Source of the DNA: Cristatella mucedo
Taxonomy: Eukaryota > Bryozoa > Phylactolaemata > Cristatellidae
Direction: 5' to 3'
Length of the DNA stretch: 38,358 nt
NCBI GenBank assembly: GCA_009760855.2
Contig: WPIO01000483.1
Span: 1 to 38,358, forward strand
Made by a program: the position numbers and the translations under genes. Shown here piece by piece: positions 22,025 through 33,774 of the stretch (the first letter of the stretch is position 1; each line of letters opens with the position of its first letter). A model generated the notes under the pieces. The model ran no database searches, was not told the origin of the DNA, and saw only the letters and a program-made list of their open reading frames with translations.

Positions 22025-22486
22025 TACAGACTTCGTCTCACGCAACAAAGAGAAAGTGGGAAGCATCGAAGAGTCAGAAGAGCAGTTGAGGTATTGAGTA
22101 GCATAGAAGTAGCAGCTCAGGACCGCTGAAAAGGATGAGCCATAGTTTGCAGTAGCAGAGTACTTGTCGTTGCGTAAGAATTGTGGAAGCGAGTTCTAAA
22201 GTCGAGCACATGCAGAGCTAAAGCTTCTGTCGCCAACGGTCTTTAAGCGGAGGGATGGAACAGCAAATTCATTTTCCACACAGGACCTGAGAGTGCGAAT
22301 AGTTTGAAAATGGTGCAGCAGTTCAGCTAGGTATGGAGGAGCCAAGCCATACCGGGCCTTGTGAATCAGCGTAAGAATTTCGCTCTGTATCCGTTGCTTG
22401 ACCGGCAACCATCCTACCTTTTTTAGCAAATGGGACACGTGCTCAAACGGCTGGGACTTGAGGGCTAGCCTTGCAGCAATATTCAA
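22025..22486 (-). pseudogene. RT C-terminal domain remnant of the CR1-like LINE
   Basis: The minus strand encodes NIAARLALKSQPFEHVSHLL, WLPVKQRI, LTLIHKARYGLAPPYL and SLRLKTVGDRSFSSACARL, the usual order of this family's C-terminus. A stop follows where most members read RLWNSLP (here RL, stop, NSLP), after which the frame continues to about 22025. The same final part is duplicated in the fragment at 20596-20787. Confidence 0.75.
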
Positions 22487-22890
22487 AGTCCGCTGCAGTG
22501 GCTAAATAGCTTTCGTTGGCAGTGCAGCCAAAAGTGAATGATAGTAATCAAGCCAAGACAGAACTAAAGAGCCAGTTAAATTTTTTACAAGCCACTGTGG
22601 GAGACACCTAATTTTGAATATGGATTGGATGTGATTGCCAGCTGTAGAGGCCGACTTCTGAATGAAGTTTTGAAATTAAGGCAACTGTCGATAACGACAC
22701 GTAAATTTCAAGCACGTGTTGATGGTCGCACAATAGCTTCACCTATTAACAGATTAAAGCATTTTAATCCAGCCACACGCTTATGGTAACCTATGAGCAG
22801 CAGTTTGGTTTTATCATCATTTAATTTCAGAAAGCTTTCCGATATCCAGGATCGAATATCGGCAAGACGACCATTCAGTTTTTAAACTGC

Positions 22891-23565
22891 CTAAGCAGAT
22901 TCTGACGGTTTGAATGACAAATACAACTGATTATCGTTAGCATAGAAGTGATATCCTATGCCAGTAGCCTTAATCACTTTATTCAGAGGTTGCGTATAAA
23001 TAGAGAACAGCAAGGGACCGAGTACAGGCCCTTGAGGGACGTCACAGGTGACCCTTCTCGTGTGTGATACCTGACGATACGGATTGAACACGATCAGACA
23101 AGTATGATTTAAACCATGCCAGTGCTTCGTCTGCCAGACCAATCCATTTTCTTTATCGTTCAAGCAGAACTTTGTGATAAATGGTGTCGAGGGAAGCAGA
23201 CAGATCTAGCAGAACTAGGGCAGTGACATTCCCGTCGCCGTTGCCACGTAGAATGTCATTGTCTACACGGATGAGTGCAGTTTCAGTGGAGTGCTGCCTC
23301 TTGAACCCCGATCTGAATGATCAATGTTTCTGATATTCTTCTATTTTCAATGTGTTCCACCAGCTGCTTAGCAAATTTTTTCAAGAACCATCGATGAGAA
23401 AGGAAGCAGGGAAACTGGGCGATAGTTTGTTAGGACCTCTGTGTCTAAACCAGGCTTTTTAATAATGGGCCCAACGATTGCCGATTTAAAGGACTTAGGG
23501 ATGACCCCTTTTCTCAAAGAAGCATTACAAATTTTGGTTACGGCAGGGCTAGGTTTGTTTGCCAC
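22891..23565 (-). pseudogene. Reverse transcriptase core remnant of the CR1-like LINE
   Basis: Two open pieces (23368-23565 and 22891-23163) carry RT fingers and palm motifs: KPGLDTEVLTNYRPVSLLPF, then VPQGPVLGPLLFSIYTQPLN and the active-site region, which reads YHFYANDNQLYLSF. In functional members of this clade the site is YADD, so one catalytic aspartate has become asparagine. The about 200 bases between the pieces (23164-23367) encode the missing middle in broken frames. The copy is therefore inactive. Confidence 0.8.
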
Positions 23566-23713
23566 TTAAGACCACAGAGATGAAGGGATAGAGCGAACGG
23601 GAGCATGCTTGTCAAGAGCACTCCTGAGTGTTATGTTCACATCATCACTGAGGGCATCGAGGCACCGGTCGAGTCTGAATGCAGATCTAGATGACCTGCA
23701 TCAGAAACAGATT

Positions 23714-24215
23714 TCAAAATAATTTTTTCCATGTCAATGTTTGTGGGTTACGTCGTTGGACTATTTCGACAGTTGACTTTCCGTTCGAAGAAGCAAGAAC
23801 AGTCAACCAGACAGAACAATGATCTGAGAGGTTCAATGGGTACATTACGAGGTCAGTGGAAAGGACATCATTAGTGATCACGAGTTCTAGAATGTGGCCA
23901 CCGACGTGGGTGCTATGATTAATGTGTTGGGGCAAACCAAAGTTTTCCAGACAGTCAAGAAATGAGCACTCTTAGCTGTTGCTAGGATTGTTATCGTGAA
24001 TATTGAAGTATTCTACAATTAGTAACGGCCTGTCACACTAAAATATTTTAGCGAGGAACTCTGAAAACTCCTCTATAAACAAGTTCAGACATCCCAAAGG
24101 AGGCCGGTATCTCACAACAGTGAGAGGCATTGTCTTTGATGAAGACCTGATGGCATCACGGCTGATATATATGTTGGCTACCGAAGGCACACCAATGGCT
24201 AATTGCGTTTCAGGT
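23714..24215 (-). pseudogene. Endonuclease (APE-type) C-terminal remnant of the CR1-like LINE
   Basis: The minus-strand translation shows the VVRYRPPLG block, a decayed ILVEYFNIHDNN-like block where intact copies have GDFNIH, and then LELVITNDVLSTDLV and LSDHCSVWL, the SDH box of apurinic-like endonucleases that nick target DNA to prime reverse transcription. A frame break or stop separates the first and last blocks near 23960-24040, so no enzyme can be made. The N-terminal catalytic residues are not visible. Confidence 0.75.
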
Positions 24216-24370
24216 GAACCGAAGGAAAATCCTCTTTGTCTCCTTAGATAGTTCTAGGAGATATACACCATTTGTAGAAATAAAACCGTTGCTGTTTCAG
24301 GAATGGAATGCAACTCTTTGAACTAGGATTTTCTAAACAAAAACTAGCAAGTCAAACCTAAAAACTGAGG

Positions 24371-24785
24371 AGCACCAGTCGGTAAGTGTATTGGGCTATG
24401 CGAATAGCAATTGATTCTATCAACAGATGTATGATGATGGATACCAGAAGGGGAATTTATTTGGAAGCAGACAGCCAAGGACCCAACCAGGCGGTAATCG
24501 ATGCAGTAAGTCGAGACAGCGTTAGCAGAGCCGTCATTGGCCAGAGACATTCCGCAGATGGCAGAGCGACGTCGCAAAAAGTACACTACAGCTACGAAGC
24601 ATCAAATTGCAACTAGACACTCGCCCACGTGCACTTTACTGCCTCGATGCCAGAAGCGAAGGTTAGCAAAACAATCGGAGAGCTTCAGCAAATGAAAAAA
24701 CGACAACGGCCATTGCACAAGGTGCCACAAGCAGAGTACCTAGGGAGTGGCCACAATTCTCAGGCTGACGAACGACGACAAAAAA
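24371..24785. other. Unassigned junction sequence
   Basis: This lies between the 5' truncation of the CR1-like LINE and the first recognisable sequence of the right array. A plus-strand frame (24386-24616) is open but lacks recognisable motifs. It may be the degraded beginning of right-array unit I, for which units II and III have about 0.9-1.0 kb of extra sequence. Confidence 0.35.
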
Positions 24786-26218
24786 CTCAGCTCGGTGAGC
24801 TGCAGGTAAGAAGCCTTCCGTCTGGCCCCTCTATCGGATGTGCTCTGCAAGCTCTCCCACAGCGCCCATCTTTCTGTCGCCTACGCTTTACCGGGGCATC
24901 GCCCAGCCTACACCCACTGCTTGCTAGCTGACACAGAGAGCCGGGCAGATGCCCTGGGAGGAGTGGATGGCTGGAGGCATGAGGAAGCAGCCTCAGCAAC
25001 CAAGCGGCTGCCCCCGACCCTAGCGCAAAGGCCAGCAGTCGCTTCGGATAGACAAGCTGATCGTCCAAGGAGATACTCGCAAGTCTCAAAGGAAACCAGA
25101 CGCTGCTAGCAGCATGCCTTCTGCCAGTTGTCACTTCCTTCCCAGCTACCTTTGCTGATAAAACTGCCAAGTGCAGGGTTGATGCCGGTGGCTCTTCTTC
25201 TAGCCAGCCTTAATGCTACCAGTCCGGTTCTCCAAAGAGCCGATGGCTCTGGTTCTGAGAACCTGTTGTAAATTAAAACAGATACGTTTTTGCAAACCGC
25301 AGTATGGCGACTGGACAGGCTATGGCTTGAGATGATATGTATAATGCAGCTGTGCTGGGAAACTATGCTCCGCCCCCACCACCATCGACATCCGACCCAT
25401 CAACAGGAAGACATGGGGGTGGGCATAAGCAATCTGCTTGACTATTAATATTATGAACGCCAGCGACACGGAGATACTGATTCCTTGCTCAGCCAGCACT
25501 ATCTTTAGGATGCCTCGGCAGGCTGTAATCTGTAGATAGCTGTGGACGGCAGGTTGGGGTGCAATGGATTAAAGCCAGTCAGATAGCAATGCCTTCGGCC
25601 CAGTGATCGGTGCTGTAACCTGCATAACCAGCCCCATTCCCCTGCCTGGCTCAGCCAAGGGCAGTCAGACAAATCAGGCAGCTTTCGTGCAGCTGATTCA
25701 CTTTGTAGGGACAATGACGTTTAAATGGCTAAGCGATGGTAGTGGCTTTGTGCCGTGCACATTCACACTGTGCATGCACATGCTCAGTCAGCCACATGGA
25801 TTCCCTGACTCACAGTCAGTCAGGCAAGCACAGTCGTACACTCATGAGTGAGCCATATGTCAGTTACAACCAAGCGCTGCTAGGCGTGATGCTGTAGCCT
25901 GTAGCGAGGCAGCAGCTCGTTTTCCATGCAGTTATGCACCTTGGCTCACATCAAGCATGGCGGGCAGCCTCAGATCCGCCATGATTGTAAATAGCAGCTC
26001 ATCGCTGCTACCCAGCGAGGCTCGCATTTTACGAGAAATAGAGTTGTTGCCTGCACCTCCACAAATCGCTGCTTGATATTCGCGAGCAGCCTCACCAGGT
26101 ATGATTAATCAAGCAAGCAATTCAGCAATGTCTAAGGCAGCTAATTTTTAATATTTAAAAAAAACATTTCTTCTGATTAACTTTTTGAGCTAAGACTTAA
26201 ACTTCCTAGGTTCACAAG

Positions 26219-26262
26219 ATAATAATAATAATAATACACTTGATAAAGCACCCTCAGAGATT
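26219..26262 (-). mobile_element. Minimal L2-like 3' tail (about 40 bp)
   Basis: Five AAT repeats followed by ACACTTGATAAAGCACCCTC match the very end of the L2-like tails (compare 20985-21010 and 29895-29925). The homologous place in unit III (about 37260) lacks it. It is an extremely truncated insertion or a partially deleted tail. Confidence 0.65.
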
Positions 26263-26435
26263 GCAGGTTACAGATCATCTTTTGCTGACAGTTCAAATTA
26301 AGTAACTAGGAAACCAAACCTGAATGACTGTCGATTATGACAACCTGCATATTTGATAATCCCAGTCTAGCACATTCGGTAACCTTTGCTTTCTTAGTGC
26401 TGCTGATCACTCGATATCGTGTTATGCAATTAAGC

Positions 26436-26725
26436 AGAAGCAATTAGTACTACCGCCAGCAGCAGTTCGGAGAGGTACGAACAAACAGAAAGAGGGATAT
26501 GCAGAGACAGAGACAGGAGACAGAAGATAAGTAGAAGCAATTAGTACTACCGCCAGCAGCAGTTCGGAGAGGTACGAACAAACAGAAAGAGGGATATGCA
26601 GAGACAGAGACAGGAGACAGAAGATAAGTAGAGGCAATTAGTACTACCGCCAGCAGCAGATAGGAGAGGTACGAACAAACAAAAAGAGGGATATGCAGAG
26701 ACAAAGACAGAAGACATAAGATACA
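26436..26725 (+). repeat. 97-bp minisatellite, three copies
   Basis: Copies start at 26436, 26533 and 26630 with AGAAGCAATTAGTACTACCG (third copy AGAGGCAATT...). The first two are nearly identical and the third diverges and grades into the GA microsatellite. Unit II has a single related segment near 32467 (CTACCGCCAGCAGC). Because 97 is not a multiple of 3, the frames shift from copy to copy; the serine/leucine-rich translation has no coding meaning. Confidence 0.9.
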
Positions 26726-26741
26726 GAGACAGAGAGCGACG

Positions 26742-26744
<3 letters not shown>

Positions 26745-26824
<80 letters not shown>

Positions 26825-26875
26825 GGGTAGAGTGAGAGAAAGAAAGAGAGTGAGAGAGAGAGAGATACCGAGATG
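26745..26875 (+). repeat. GA microsatellite
   Basis: Nearly pure GA dinucleotide repeat on the plus strand with a few interruptions (AAAG, GGGGTAG). It is flanked to about 27200 by purine-rich, GA-derived sequence. The GA-rich block is also present but less pure in unit II (32500-32720). Confidence 0.95.
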
Positions 26876-27556
26876 GAGATGGAAAAGAGCTAGAGACAGA
26901 GACGGACACGGAGAAGAAGACAGATATAGAGAGATGATAGGGATAGAGAGATAGAGCAAGTCGAAAAGGCAGACAGAGTCAGATGCAATGAGAGATGGGG
27001 TGATCAGAGAGATGCAAGTAGAAGGATGAAAGCACGATGACGGAGGTAGAATGGAAGGCGAGTAAGTGAGCAAGAGGAAGGAAAATACTGAGAGACAAAG
27101 GGAAATAATGAAAATGAAGGAATAGAATATAAGCAAGAAAGTAAGAGACTGTGATAGGCAGAAATATAGAGAGACAGAGATATAGAGGCATAGATAAGAC
27201 AATGCTAGGGGACAGATTAACAGTGGCAGAGGTAGATACAGTGACAGAACGTGCAAGGAAGGGTCCGACAGATAAGATGGGAAAACAATGGAAGAGCGCC
27301 GGCAATAGATAAGTTCGATCCTTACCAGCCAATGAGTCACTTCTTGTGAGGCGGTGGCGATGCCGAAGAAGTCGACGAAGCCGATGGTCAGGACGAAGTC
27401 GACGTCACCATAGGCAGGTGCTAGCTGGCTGCAGGGCACAGTATAACCATGTTAAGTTACCCATACAAACTCCTCGGCCAACCACACCCACACGTAACAG
27501 GCGTGCGTTATTCTCGTGCTAGCAACAGACACCATCTGCAAGCAAATAAAAGGGGC

Positions 27557-28815
27557 TAATAATAATAATGCACTAAATGAAGCTCCCTCAGTACACTCAA
27601 TCTCTTTATTGGTGCTTTACATTTGCTGCAAAAGGAAACGAGACCTAATAGTGAGTGATATAATATATGATAAACAACATAAATAACATGGTTAGGGGTG
27701 ACAAGCATAGGGTCAGCATCAAATGTGGTTAGTGGCAGCATGCACAGTGTCAGCATGCATAATCACATGAAGGACGAATCACAGGGATCCACTAAATACT
27801 TTCCTAAATAGGTGTTGTTTTAAGATCTTTTTAAATGAGGTCAAGTCAGGAATGTTGCGATACAAGTCGCAAGTGAGCTGCAGGCTTTGGGATCATGCGA
27901 ACTAGATGCACGGTCTCCAAAGGTTTTGAGGTTTGTGCAAGGTATTGGCACTGTTGACTTCCGAAAAGCTGGTGGTACGATGCTTGGTCTGATGGGGTAG
28001 TATGTCTAAAAGATAGGCTGGAGCCATAGAATGAAGTGACCTAAAAGTGAGGGAGTAAACCATGAAGTCAATCCGTTGCTTGAATTGTAGCCAGCGTAAG
28101 TCGGCGAGAATTGGTGTGATGTGGCGACTGCGACCCTCACGACAGACAAGCCTTGCTGCAGAGTTTTTAGCACCAGCTGTAATAGCCTGATTGCACATGC
28201 CGGTAGGCCAGCAAGCTGGGAATTGCAGAAGTCAAGACGGGTTTTCAAAAATGCGTAGACCAAGTTAGACATGGTATCCTTATCTAAACAAGCCTGAATT
28301 TTAGCCATGTTATGTAGTTGAAAGTAGGGAGACTTGATTGTTGAGCTGATGTGATCATTTAACAAGAGGTCATTGTGAAACGTGTCACCTCAATTTTGAG
28401 CTGATTCAACAGGCGATATGGTGGCAGAGCCAATGTTAAGCGTCAGCCTTTCCAATTTCTGAATCACACTTTGTTTGCCCAATAACTATCAAGGTAGTTT
28501 TATCGTTGTTTACTTTAGGAAAATTTGCTGCCATTATTGTGCGGATGTCATTAAAACATGCAAGGGGTGAGTTGAGAGAATTCGAGGCGCTCGAAGGCTG
28601 GGACGGATCAAAGCAAATGAACAACTGGGTATCATCCCCATAGAAGTGAAAGCCTAGATTGTGCTTGGCAATGACATCAGCAAGAGGGAGAGTATAAACC
28701 GTGAAAAGAGCAGGACCTAGCACATAGCCCTGAGGTACCAAATTTTTTGGAGGCTCTTTAGAGGATGTTTGTCCATTCACGTAAATATTCTGGAGTCTCC
28801 TATTGAGATAGCTAG
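27557..28815 (-). mobile_element. L2-like LINE, 5'-truncated, RT palm to 3' tail
   Basis: Minus strand. The RT palm is at 28436-28780 with VPQGYVLGPALFTVYTLPL and the active-site box FHFYGDDTQLF. The thumb and C-terminal regions lie at 27902-28365 (LNDHISSTIKS, LDFCNSQLAGLPACAIR, ARLVCREGRSRHITP, RSLHSMAPAYLLDIL) in shifted frames. The 3' tail at 27557-27660 has AAT repeats and a diverged stem region. Both ends are set by comparison with units II and III, which read straight through GGAGCTAGCAAG-type sequence. More than one frame break makes it inactive. Confidence 0.87.
28436..28780 (-). pseudogene. RT palm-domain remnant of the L2-like LINE
   Basis: An open piece of 114 codons carries the conserved PQG...GPALFTVY motif and the catalytic box as YGDD, followed by NSPLACFNDIRTIMAANFPKVNNDKT, where intact relatives have the LN.DKTE-type motif. 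The upstream part of the RT and all of the endonuclease are missing. Downstream the frame changes before the C-terminal part at 28006-28365. Confidence 0.8.
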
Positions 28816-29044
28816 AAGGTAGCTAGCTACAAGCTCCAGCCATGCCATTATATTGAATTGAATCCCAGGCAGTAGCAACAAACGGCTGCGACGAGGAGCT
28901 GCATTGTAAAAACAATACATAAGTGCTAACGTGGTCTTACACTGCTGGCCACCAAAGGAAGGTTGAAGGGCATACATATCTCAGGAGGTCCGAGACTGCT
29001 AAAGTCACATCGATAACTTTTATGCAATAACATGCTCTCTCTCT

Positions 29045-29195
<151 letters not shown>

Positions 29196-29644
29196 CTGCG
29201 GCCGACTTGAGCATACCTATTCCAGCCGACCTGAGGTCCTACTTTCATGCTACTCACTACTATCGACAGTCTTCCCGATTCATCCATCTTTGTCACGATT
29301 GTGTTTTGCATAACAACCAATCCGCTGGCTACATGGGACTACCGAAATCGCTCGAGCACACTTGCTCGCATGAAAACACGAATTAATTATTTTGAGTGCT
29401 AAAAGACATGCATTCACGTCTGCTTTCGCGGCAGTATGTGGAGGTAAGGTGCGGTAGAATATTGATATAAGTGTGGCTCTGTGACGGAAGAGGTTGGTTG
29501 TGGATCTGGCTGTGGAACTCGCCCGGTGGCTGCCCAGCATTGTTCTCAAGAAAAAAGCAAGCTCTCAAGTAGAGATAGTGCATGTAAATAAAGACAAGCC
29601 TAGATGGGATGAAGCGATTGCCTGGGGCCGCGATGCCTCCTCCA

Positions 29645-29741
29645 GCCGGTATAGATGCTACCGGCACCACAACCTCTGTCGCTAGCTCCGGCTATATAGA
29701 CGCTACCGGCACCACAACCAGTAGCCGCTAGCCCGGCTAAA
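29645..29741 (+). repeat. 42-45-bp tandem repeat, about 2.3 copies
   Basis: CCGGTATAGATGCTACCGGC and CCGGCTATATAGACGCTACC start 42 bases apart (29646, 29688), each followed by ACCACAACC; a third, incomplete start (CCGGCTAAATG) is at 29733. It is not seen in the other units. Confidence 0.75.
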
Positions 29742-29885
29742 TGTGGGCATCTGGAGAAAAGCATCTCCATTTTTTGGTACATATTCAACATGGCCATCAG
29801 TATTTTAGAACATTACTATTACAAACGAAGATCGGCAGATCAGGTGAAGTGTGGGCCACCACATAAACAGTGGCATGTAAAATAT

Positions 29886-30003
29886 AACAATAATAATAAT
29901 TATAATTCACTTGATAAAGCGCCCTCAGAGAACTTAATCTCTCTCTAGGCGCTATACATTTGCTGTAAAGTGAAATGCAATTGAATGGTAAGTAAAATCA
30001 TAA
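29886..30003 (-). mobile_element. L2-like 3' tail, about 115 bp, in unit II
   Basis: The minus-strand tail has its stem-loop at 29919-29952 and AAT repeats at the low end. Unit III reads straight across this point (about 34980: GAAAATGTGACC...GAGCTAGCC), so the insertion happened after the duplication or was lost from III. AAATAT occurs at both edges and could be a short target-site duplication. Confidence 0.82.
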
Positions 30004-30868
30004 ATATGGCTAATGCTAGCCGCTAGCCAATGGGAGCTGAGCTATAGGTGGATGTGGGAGTGAGCCTAGCGTCTACTCTTTACATTTACTTTTAAAGCAG
30101 TCAGACACGACAGCCTGTACGATAATGGGTACCTTCTAGCAATACAGCCACTGCAAGAGGGCGTCTAAAGGAGCAAATACTGCAGGGGCTGCACAAACGT
30201 TGTCAATGCATGACACACCTAACTTGTTACTGCCGGTGATTGCCCTCAGGATATCTGATCGCCTTCCACGTACGTGTGAGTAACTGCCAATTAGACCTGC
30301 TGATTAATATGGGTTAAACGCAAACGAGTCAGATGACCCCGCCCTTCAACAGTTTGCTTGCCTTAATGAAACAAGGTAACATTTTGCCAGATCAGGAAGG
30401 TTTGGGAGTAAGCCAAATTGCAGTGAGGTCTCGTGGGCTCTGATTGTCTTCCAAATTAACGAGCAGTGTCGCACATGACGTTACAACTTTGATATATAAA
30501 AATACTGTAGAGTACCATCGTTATAGCAATCCTCTTCGGGTAAGAGAAGTAGAGGCATCAGGTACAGCAACTACCGGCCGGCTCCATTTTATGTAGCAGC
30601 ACAATAGCTTGATATATCTATGCCTTCAACTTGCAATGGTAAATAAGGAATTACAAGAACCTCGCCGCAAAACCCATAACCCTTGCCAGCTGACACAGCC
30701 TGCCGGGCAGAAGTACTGTGAGAAGGTTAACTGGCTGCATGAGTAAGCAGCCTCAGAAACCATGCAGCCACTGATGATTCTCAGCACGACGGCAAGCAGT
30801 CGCTTCGCATGGCAAAGTTTTCCATGCTGGTAGATGCTCCCAGGTCTCAAAAGGGAACGTCAGCATGC

Positions 30869-31410
30869 GAAGTAAGTTGAGTTGAGAGAATTCGATGTGC
30901 TCGAAGGCTGGCAGGGATCAAAGCCGACGTACAACTGGGTGTCATCCGCATAGAAGTGAAAGCATAGATTGTGCTTGGCCATCACATTAGCAAAAGGGAG
31001 AGTATAAACCGTGAAAAGAACCGGACCTTGCACGAAGCCCTAAGGTACAGCATATTTCAGAGGCTCCTCAGAGGATGTGTGTCCATTCACGTCAATATTC
31101 TGGAGTCTTCCACTAAGATAGCTAGAGGGTAGCTAGCTACGAGCTCCAACCAAGAGATTATATGGGACCAAATCCCGGAAGAGAGGATTTCCAAAAGGAG
31201 GCTGACGGGTGGGAGACAAACCCAAACAGTGGAGGCAGTAGCTACAAACGGCCACGACGAAGCACTACAAAGAAATGCACGACATTGCAAAAAAGATAAC
31301 AGTGCCAATTTGGTCCTACACTGCTGGCCACCAACGTTGTAGGGTATACATATCTCAGGAGGTCCTAGACTGCTAAAGACGCATCGATAATTCTTATGCA
31401 AAAACATCAG
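30869..31410. repeat. Chimeric duplicated segment (LINE RT piece plus unit sequence)
   Basis: 30876-31115 is a second copy of the minus-strand RT fragment at 28567-28800 (TGTGTCCATTCACGT, GTGTCATCCGCATAGAAGTG). 31116-31406 continues without a break into unit sequence equivalent to 28801-29032, so the LINE/unit junction of unit I was copied as one piece. It interrupts a block that is continuous in units I (near 25110) and III (near 36193). Compared with its visible counterpart it keeps about 55 bases that unit I has lost. Confidence 0.8.
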
Positions 31411-32361
31411 CATGCCCGCTGCCAGTTGCCACTTCCTTCCCAGCCTCCTTTGCTGCCAAACCAGCCGAGGACCATGGTGGCACATGCAGCTCTTCAGCTA
31501 GCCAGCCCTATTGGTACCAGTCCGGTTCTCAACAGAGCCGATGCCTGCGGTCATTGGAACCTGATGCAGATCAAAGCAGACGAGTTTTTCTAAACACGAG
31601 TACGGTGACCCGGTCAGGTTACGGCAAGGTACGAGAACAAACTGCAGCTGTGCCTGAGATAGCAGGCTCTGCCTTCACCAACAAAATTGGCAGCTGACCC
31701 ATCGACAGGGGACTCAAGGTGGGCGTAAAAACGCTGCTCGACTATTCCTATTCTGAATACCAGCGACATGGTGATACCAATTTTCTGCTCAGCAAACACT
31801 ATATTTAGCAGCAATCGGCAGATGGTAAGGGTCGGCCGAGGATAGCTTCGGTAATCAGGTTGCGGTGGAATGGAATGCAGCCAGCCAGGTATCACGGCCG
31901 GTGGTATACGGATTGGTGCTTTAAACTTAATAGCCAGCCCTCCACCAGTCATCTGAGGCTGAGGACAGTCAGACGAAGCAGGCAGCATACGTGCAGCTGA
32001 TTCACTGGATATGGACAGACCCGTTAAAGTGGCTAGCAATGACAGTGGTTTTGTGCAGTGCACATCCACATCATGCACCATGCACTTCGCTTGCACACCC
32101 TCATTCAGGCACATGGGTGCTCTGACTCATAGGCTCAAAGCCGAGCACAGCCAGGCACTCATTAAAATGCCAATGCCACAATGTCTACCACCCTGACCAC
32201 TGCTAGGCAGGATGCTGTCGCCTGCAATGAGGCAGTTCCTCGTTTTCCATGGAGTCACACACCTCGGCTTTGATCAAGCAAGCTAGGCAGCCTTGGCTCT
32301 GCTACGAATGTAAATAGCTGCTCACTGCTGCTAGCCAGCGACGATCACACTTTGTAAGCTG

Positions 32362-32470
32362 TACAGCCGCGTACATGACATTGCATTAATTACATGTACC
32401 TACATTACAAATACATACGTTACATTACATGTACATGCACTAAATGTACACACATTGCATTACATTATGC
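32362..32470 (+). repeat. TACAT-rich cryptic repeat
   Basis: Many TACAT, TACATT and TGTACA words in a row without strict periodicity. It is present only in unit II, where units I and III have ordinary or LINE-tail sequence. Confidence 0.7.
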
Positions 32471-32499
32471 TACCGCCAGCAGCTTGTCGGAGTAGGAAA

Positions 32500-32760
32500 T
32501 TACAGAAAAAAGAGAGTGAGAACCAACGAAAATAAAGGACAAATGTAGATGCAGCGGGAAATAGGGAGACCTGAGAGGTCAAGTAGAGAGCAGCAAGCTT
32601 GATGTACAGATACATGGGAAGGTGAGCTAGTGAGAAAGAGAGTAAGTCATACTAAGAGACAAAGACTAATAATGATAGAAAGAGGGGAATAGAGGCAAAG
32701 AAAGTGAGAGACTGTGATAGGCAGAAACATCGAGAGACATAGATATAGAGGCATAGGCAT
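32500..32760 (+). repeat. GA-rich block of unit II
   Basis: Purine-rich, degenerate GA-derived sequence homologous to the 26880-27180 block of unit I; both end in GAGACTGTGATAGGCAGAAA. It lacks the long pure run seen in unit I. Confidence 0.65.
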
Positions 32761-33383
32761 GAGTCAGCTAGGGGACAGACTAACAATGAACGAGTCAGAG
32801 ACAGAGACCGGGCATGCAAGGACGACGCAGACAGATTAGATGACGGAGCAGTGGGAGCGAATCGGCAATAGATGGGCACGATCCTAACCAGCCAATGACG
32901 CCCGATGCTGCCTCTTCTTCTGGGAGGAACGCGATGAAGGCTGTACAGAGGAATTCGGCATCACTATGAGCCTCTGATAGCTGGATGCTGCGCACAGTAT
33001 AAACATGATAAGTTTCCCGTGCCTTACTCATCGGCAAACCTCACTCACACCTCACAGATGCTGGCTGTTCATATCCGTGCAAAAAACGCTTACCGCTAGC
33101 AAGCATAAAGGAGCTAGCAAGTTACTATCTTCAACCAAGAGATAATGGGAGACCAAGGCCTTAGAGAGATTACCAAAGGGATTGAAACAGCGGAGGGCAT
33201 GAGGGCACCAAAGCAAAAGAGGCCGCAGCTGCAAACAGCATTGATGAGGCTCAGCATGGCAACAAAACGAAACAAGTGCCAATAGTCTTGACACACTGCT
33301 GTCCACCACGGTCGTAAGGCATGCGTATCCCATAAGGTCCTAGACCACTAAAGTCACGTCGACAATTCTTATGCAACAACATG

Positions 33384-33401
33384 CTCTCTCTCTCTCTCTC
33401 T
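33384..33401 (+). repeat. CT microsatellite, unit II (9 repeats)
   Basis: A short CT run preceded by CAACATG, in the same context as the long runs in unit I (29107) and unit III (38025). It is probably nearest to the unexpanded state. Confidence 0.9.
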
Positions 33402-33562
33402 GCTTCTGCCTACTCGGGCATATCTTTTGCAGCCGAGCTGAGCTTCTACCTTTATGCTACTCACTACTGTTGACAGCCTTCCAGATTCAACTATCGGTGT
33501 CACAATCACGATTTGCAAAACAAAAAATCTGCCGGCTACCCGTGAACACCGAAATCGCATTA

Positions 33563-33602
33563 GCAAACTTGCAATCATGAGTTTGCAAACTTGCAATCAT
33601 GA
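33563..33602 (+). repeat. 22-bp direct repeat
   Basis: GCAAACTTGCAATCATGA occurs at 33563 and again at 33585, separated by four bases. Units I and III have the segment once in altered form. Confidence 0.9.
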
Positions 33603-33774
33603 AGATCAATATACATTCACAAAAGCTTGCATAGCAGTGGCTGGCGGTGAGGTGGGGATAGAAGGGAGATGGAAAAGTGTGGGTTGGTGCTTGAAGAGGT
33701 CGATAGGGGGTCTGGCCTCAAAACAAGCCCGATGACTGTCGCTAACTGTGATTGACACAATCACTGGGCACAAA

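Larger units (their letters stand above)
21907..24370 (-). mobile_element. CR1-like LINE, truncated and degenerate (EN and RT remnants)
   Basis: This is the largest retroelement in the window, read on the minus strand. From the high-coordinate end, the endonuclease C-terminal half comes first, with a VVRYRPP motif near 24100-24120, a decayed FNIH near 24000, and SDHCSVWL near 23820-23850. The RT follows with TNYRPVSLLPF (about 23400-23440), VPQGPVLGPLLFSIY (about 23000-23040) and the active-site box. The C-terminal domain ends with VGWLPVKQRI, YGLAPPYLAELL and a region equivalent to the sister fragment at 20490-20820. Several frameshifts and stops separate these pieces. The 5' half of the element is missing. 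Confidence 0.85.

Noticed and set aside
24787-25170. 127-residue minus-strand frame, partly alignable with 35874-36143
   Set aside because: About 80 residues align between units I and III, but unit II breaks the frame and there is no ATG at the start. A dN/dS test on all three would be needed to revive it.
27306-27330. B-box-like AAGTTCGATCC
   Set aside because: There is no A box at the right distance and no cloverleaf, and the motif is not kept in units II and III.
26450-27439. 329-residue minus-strand open frame rich in serine and leucine
   Set aside because: It is the translation of the 97-bp minisatellite and the GA microsatellite. Dinucleotide repeats stay open in several frames; no domain is visible.
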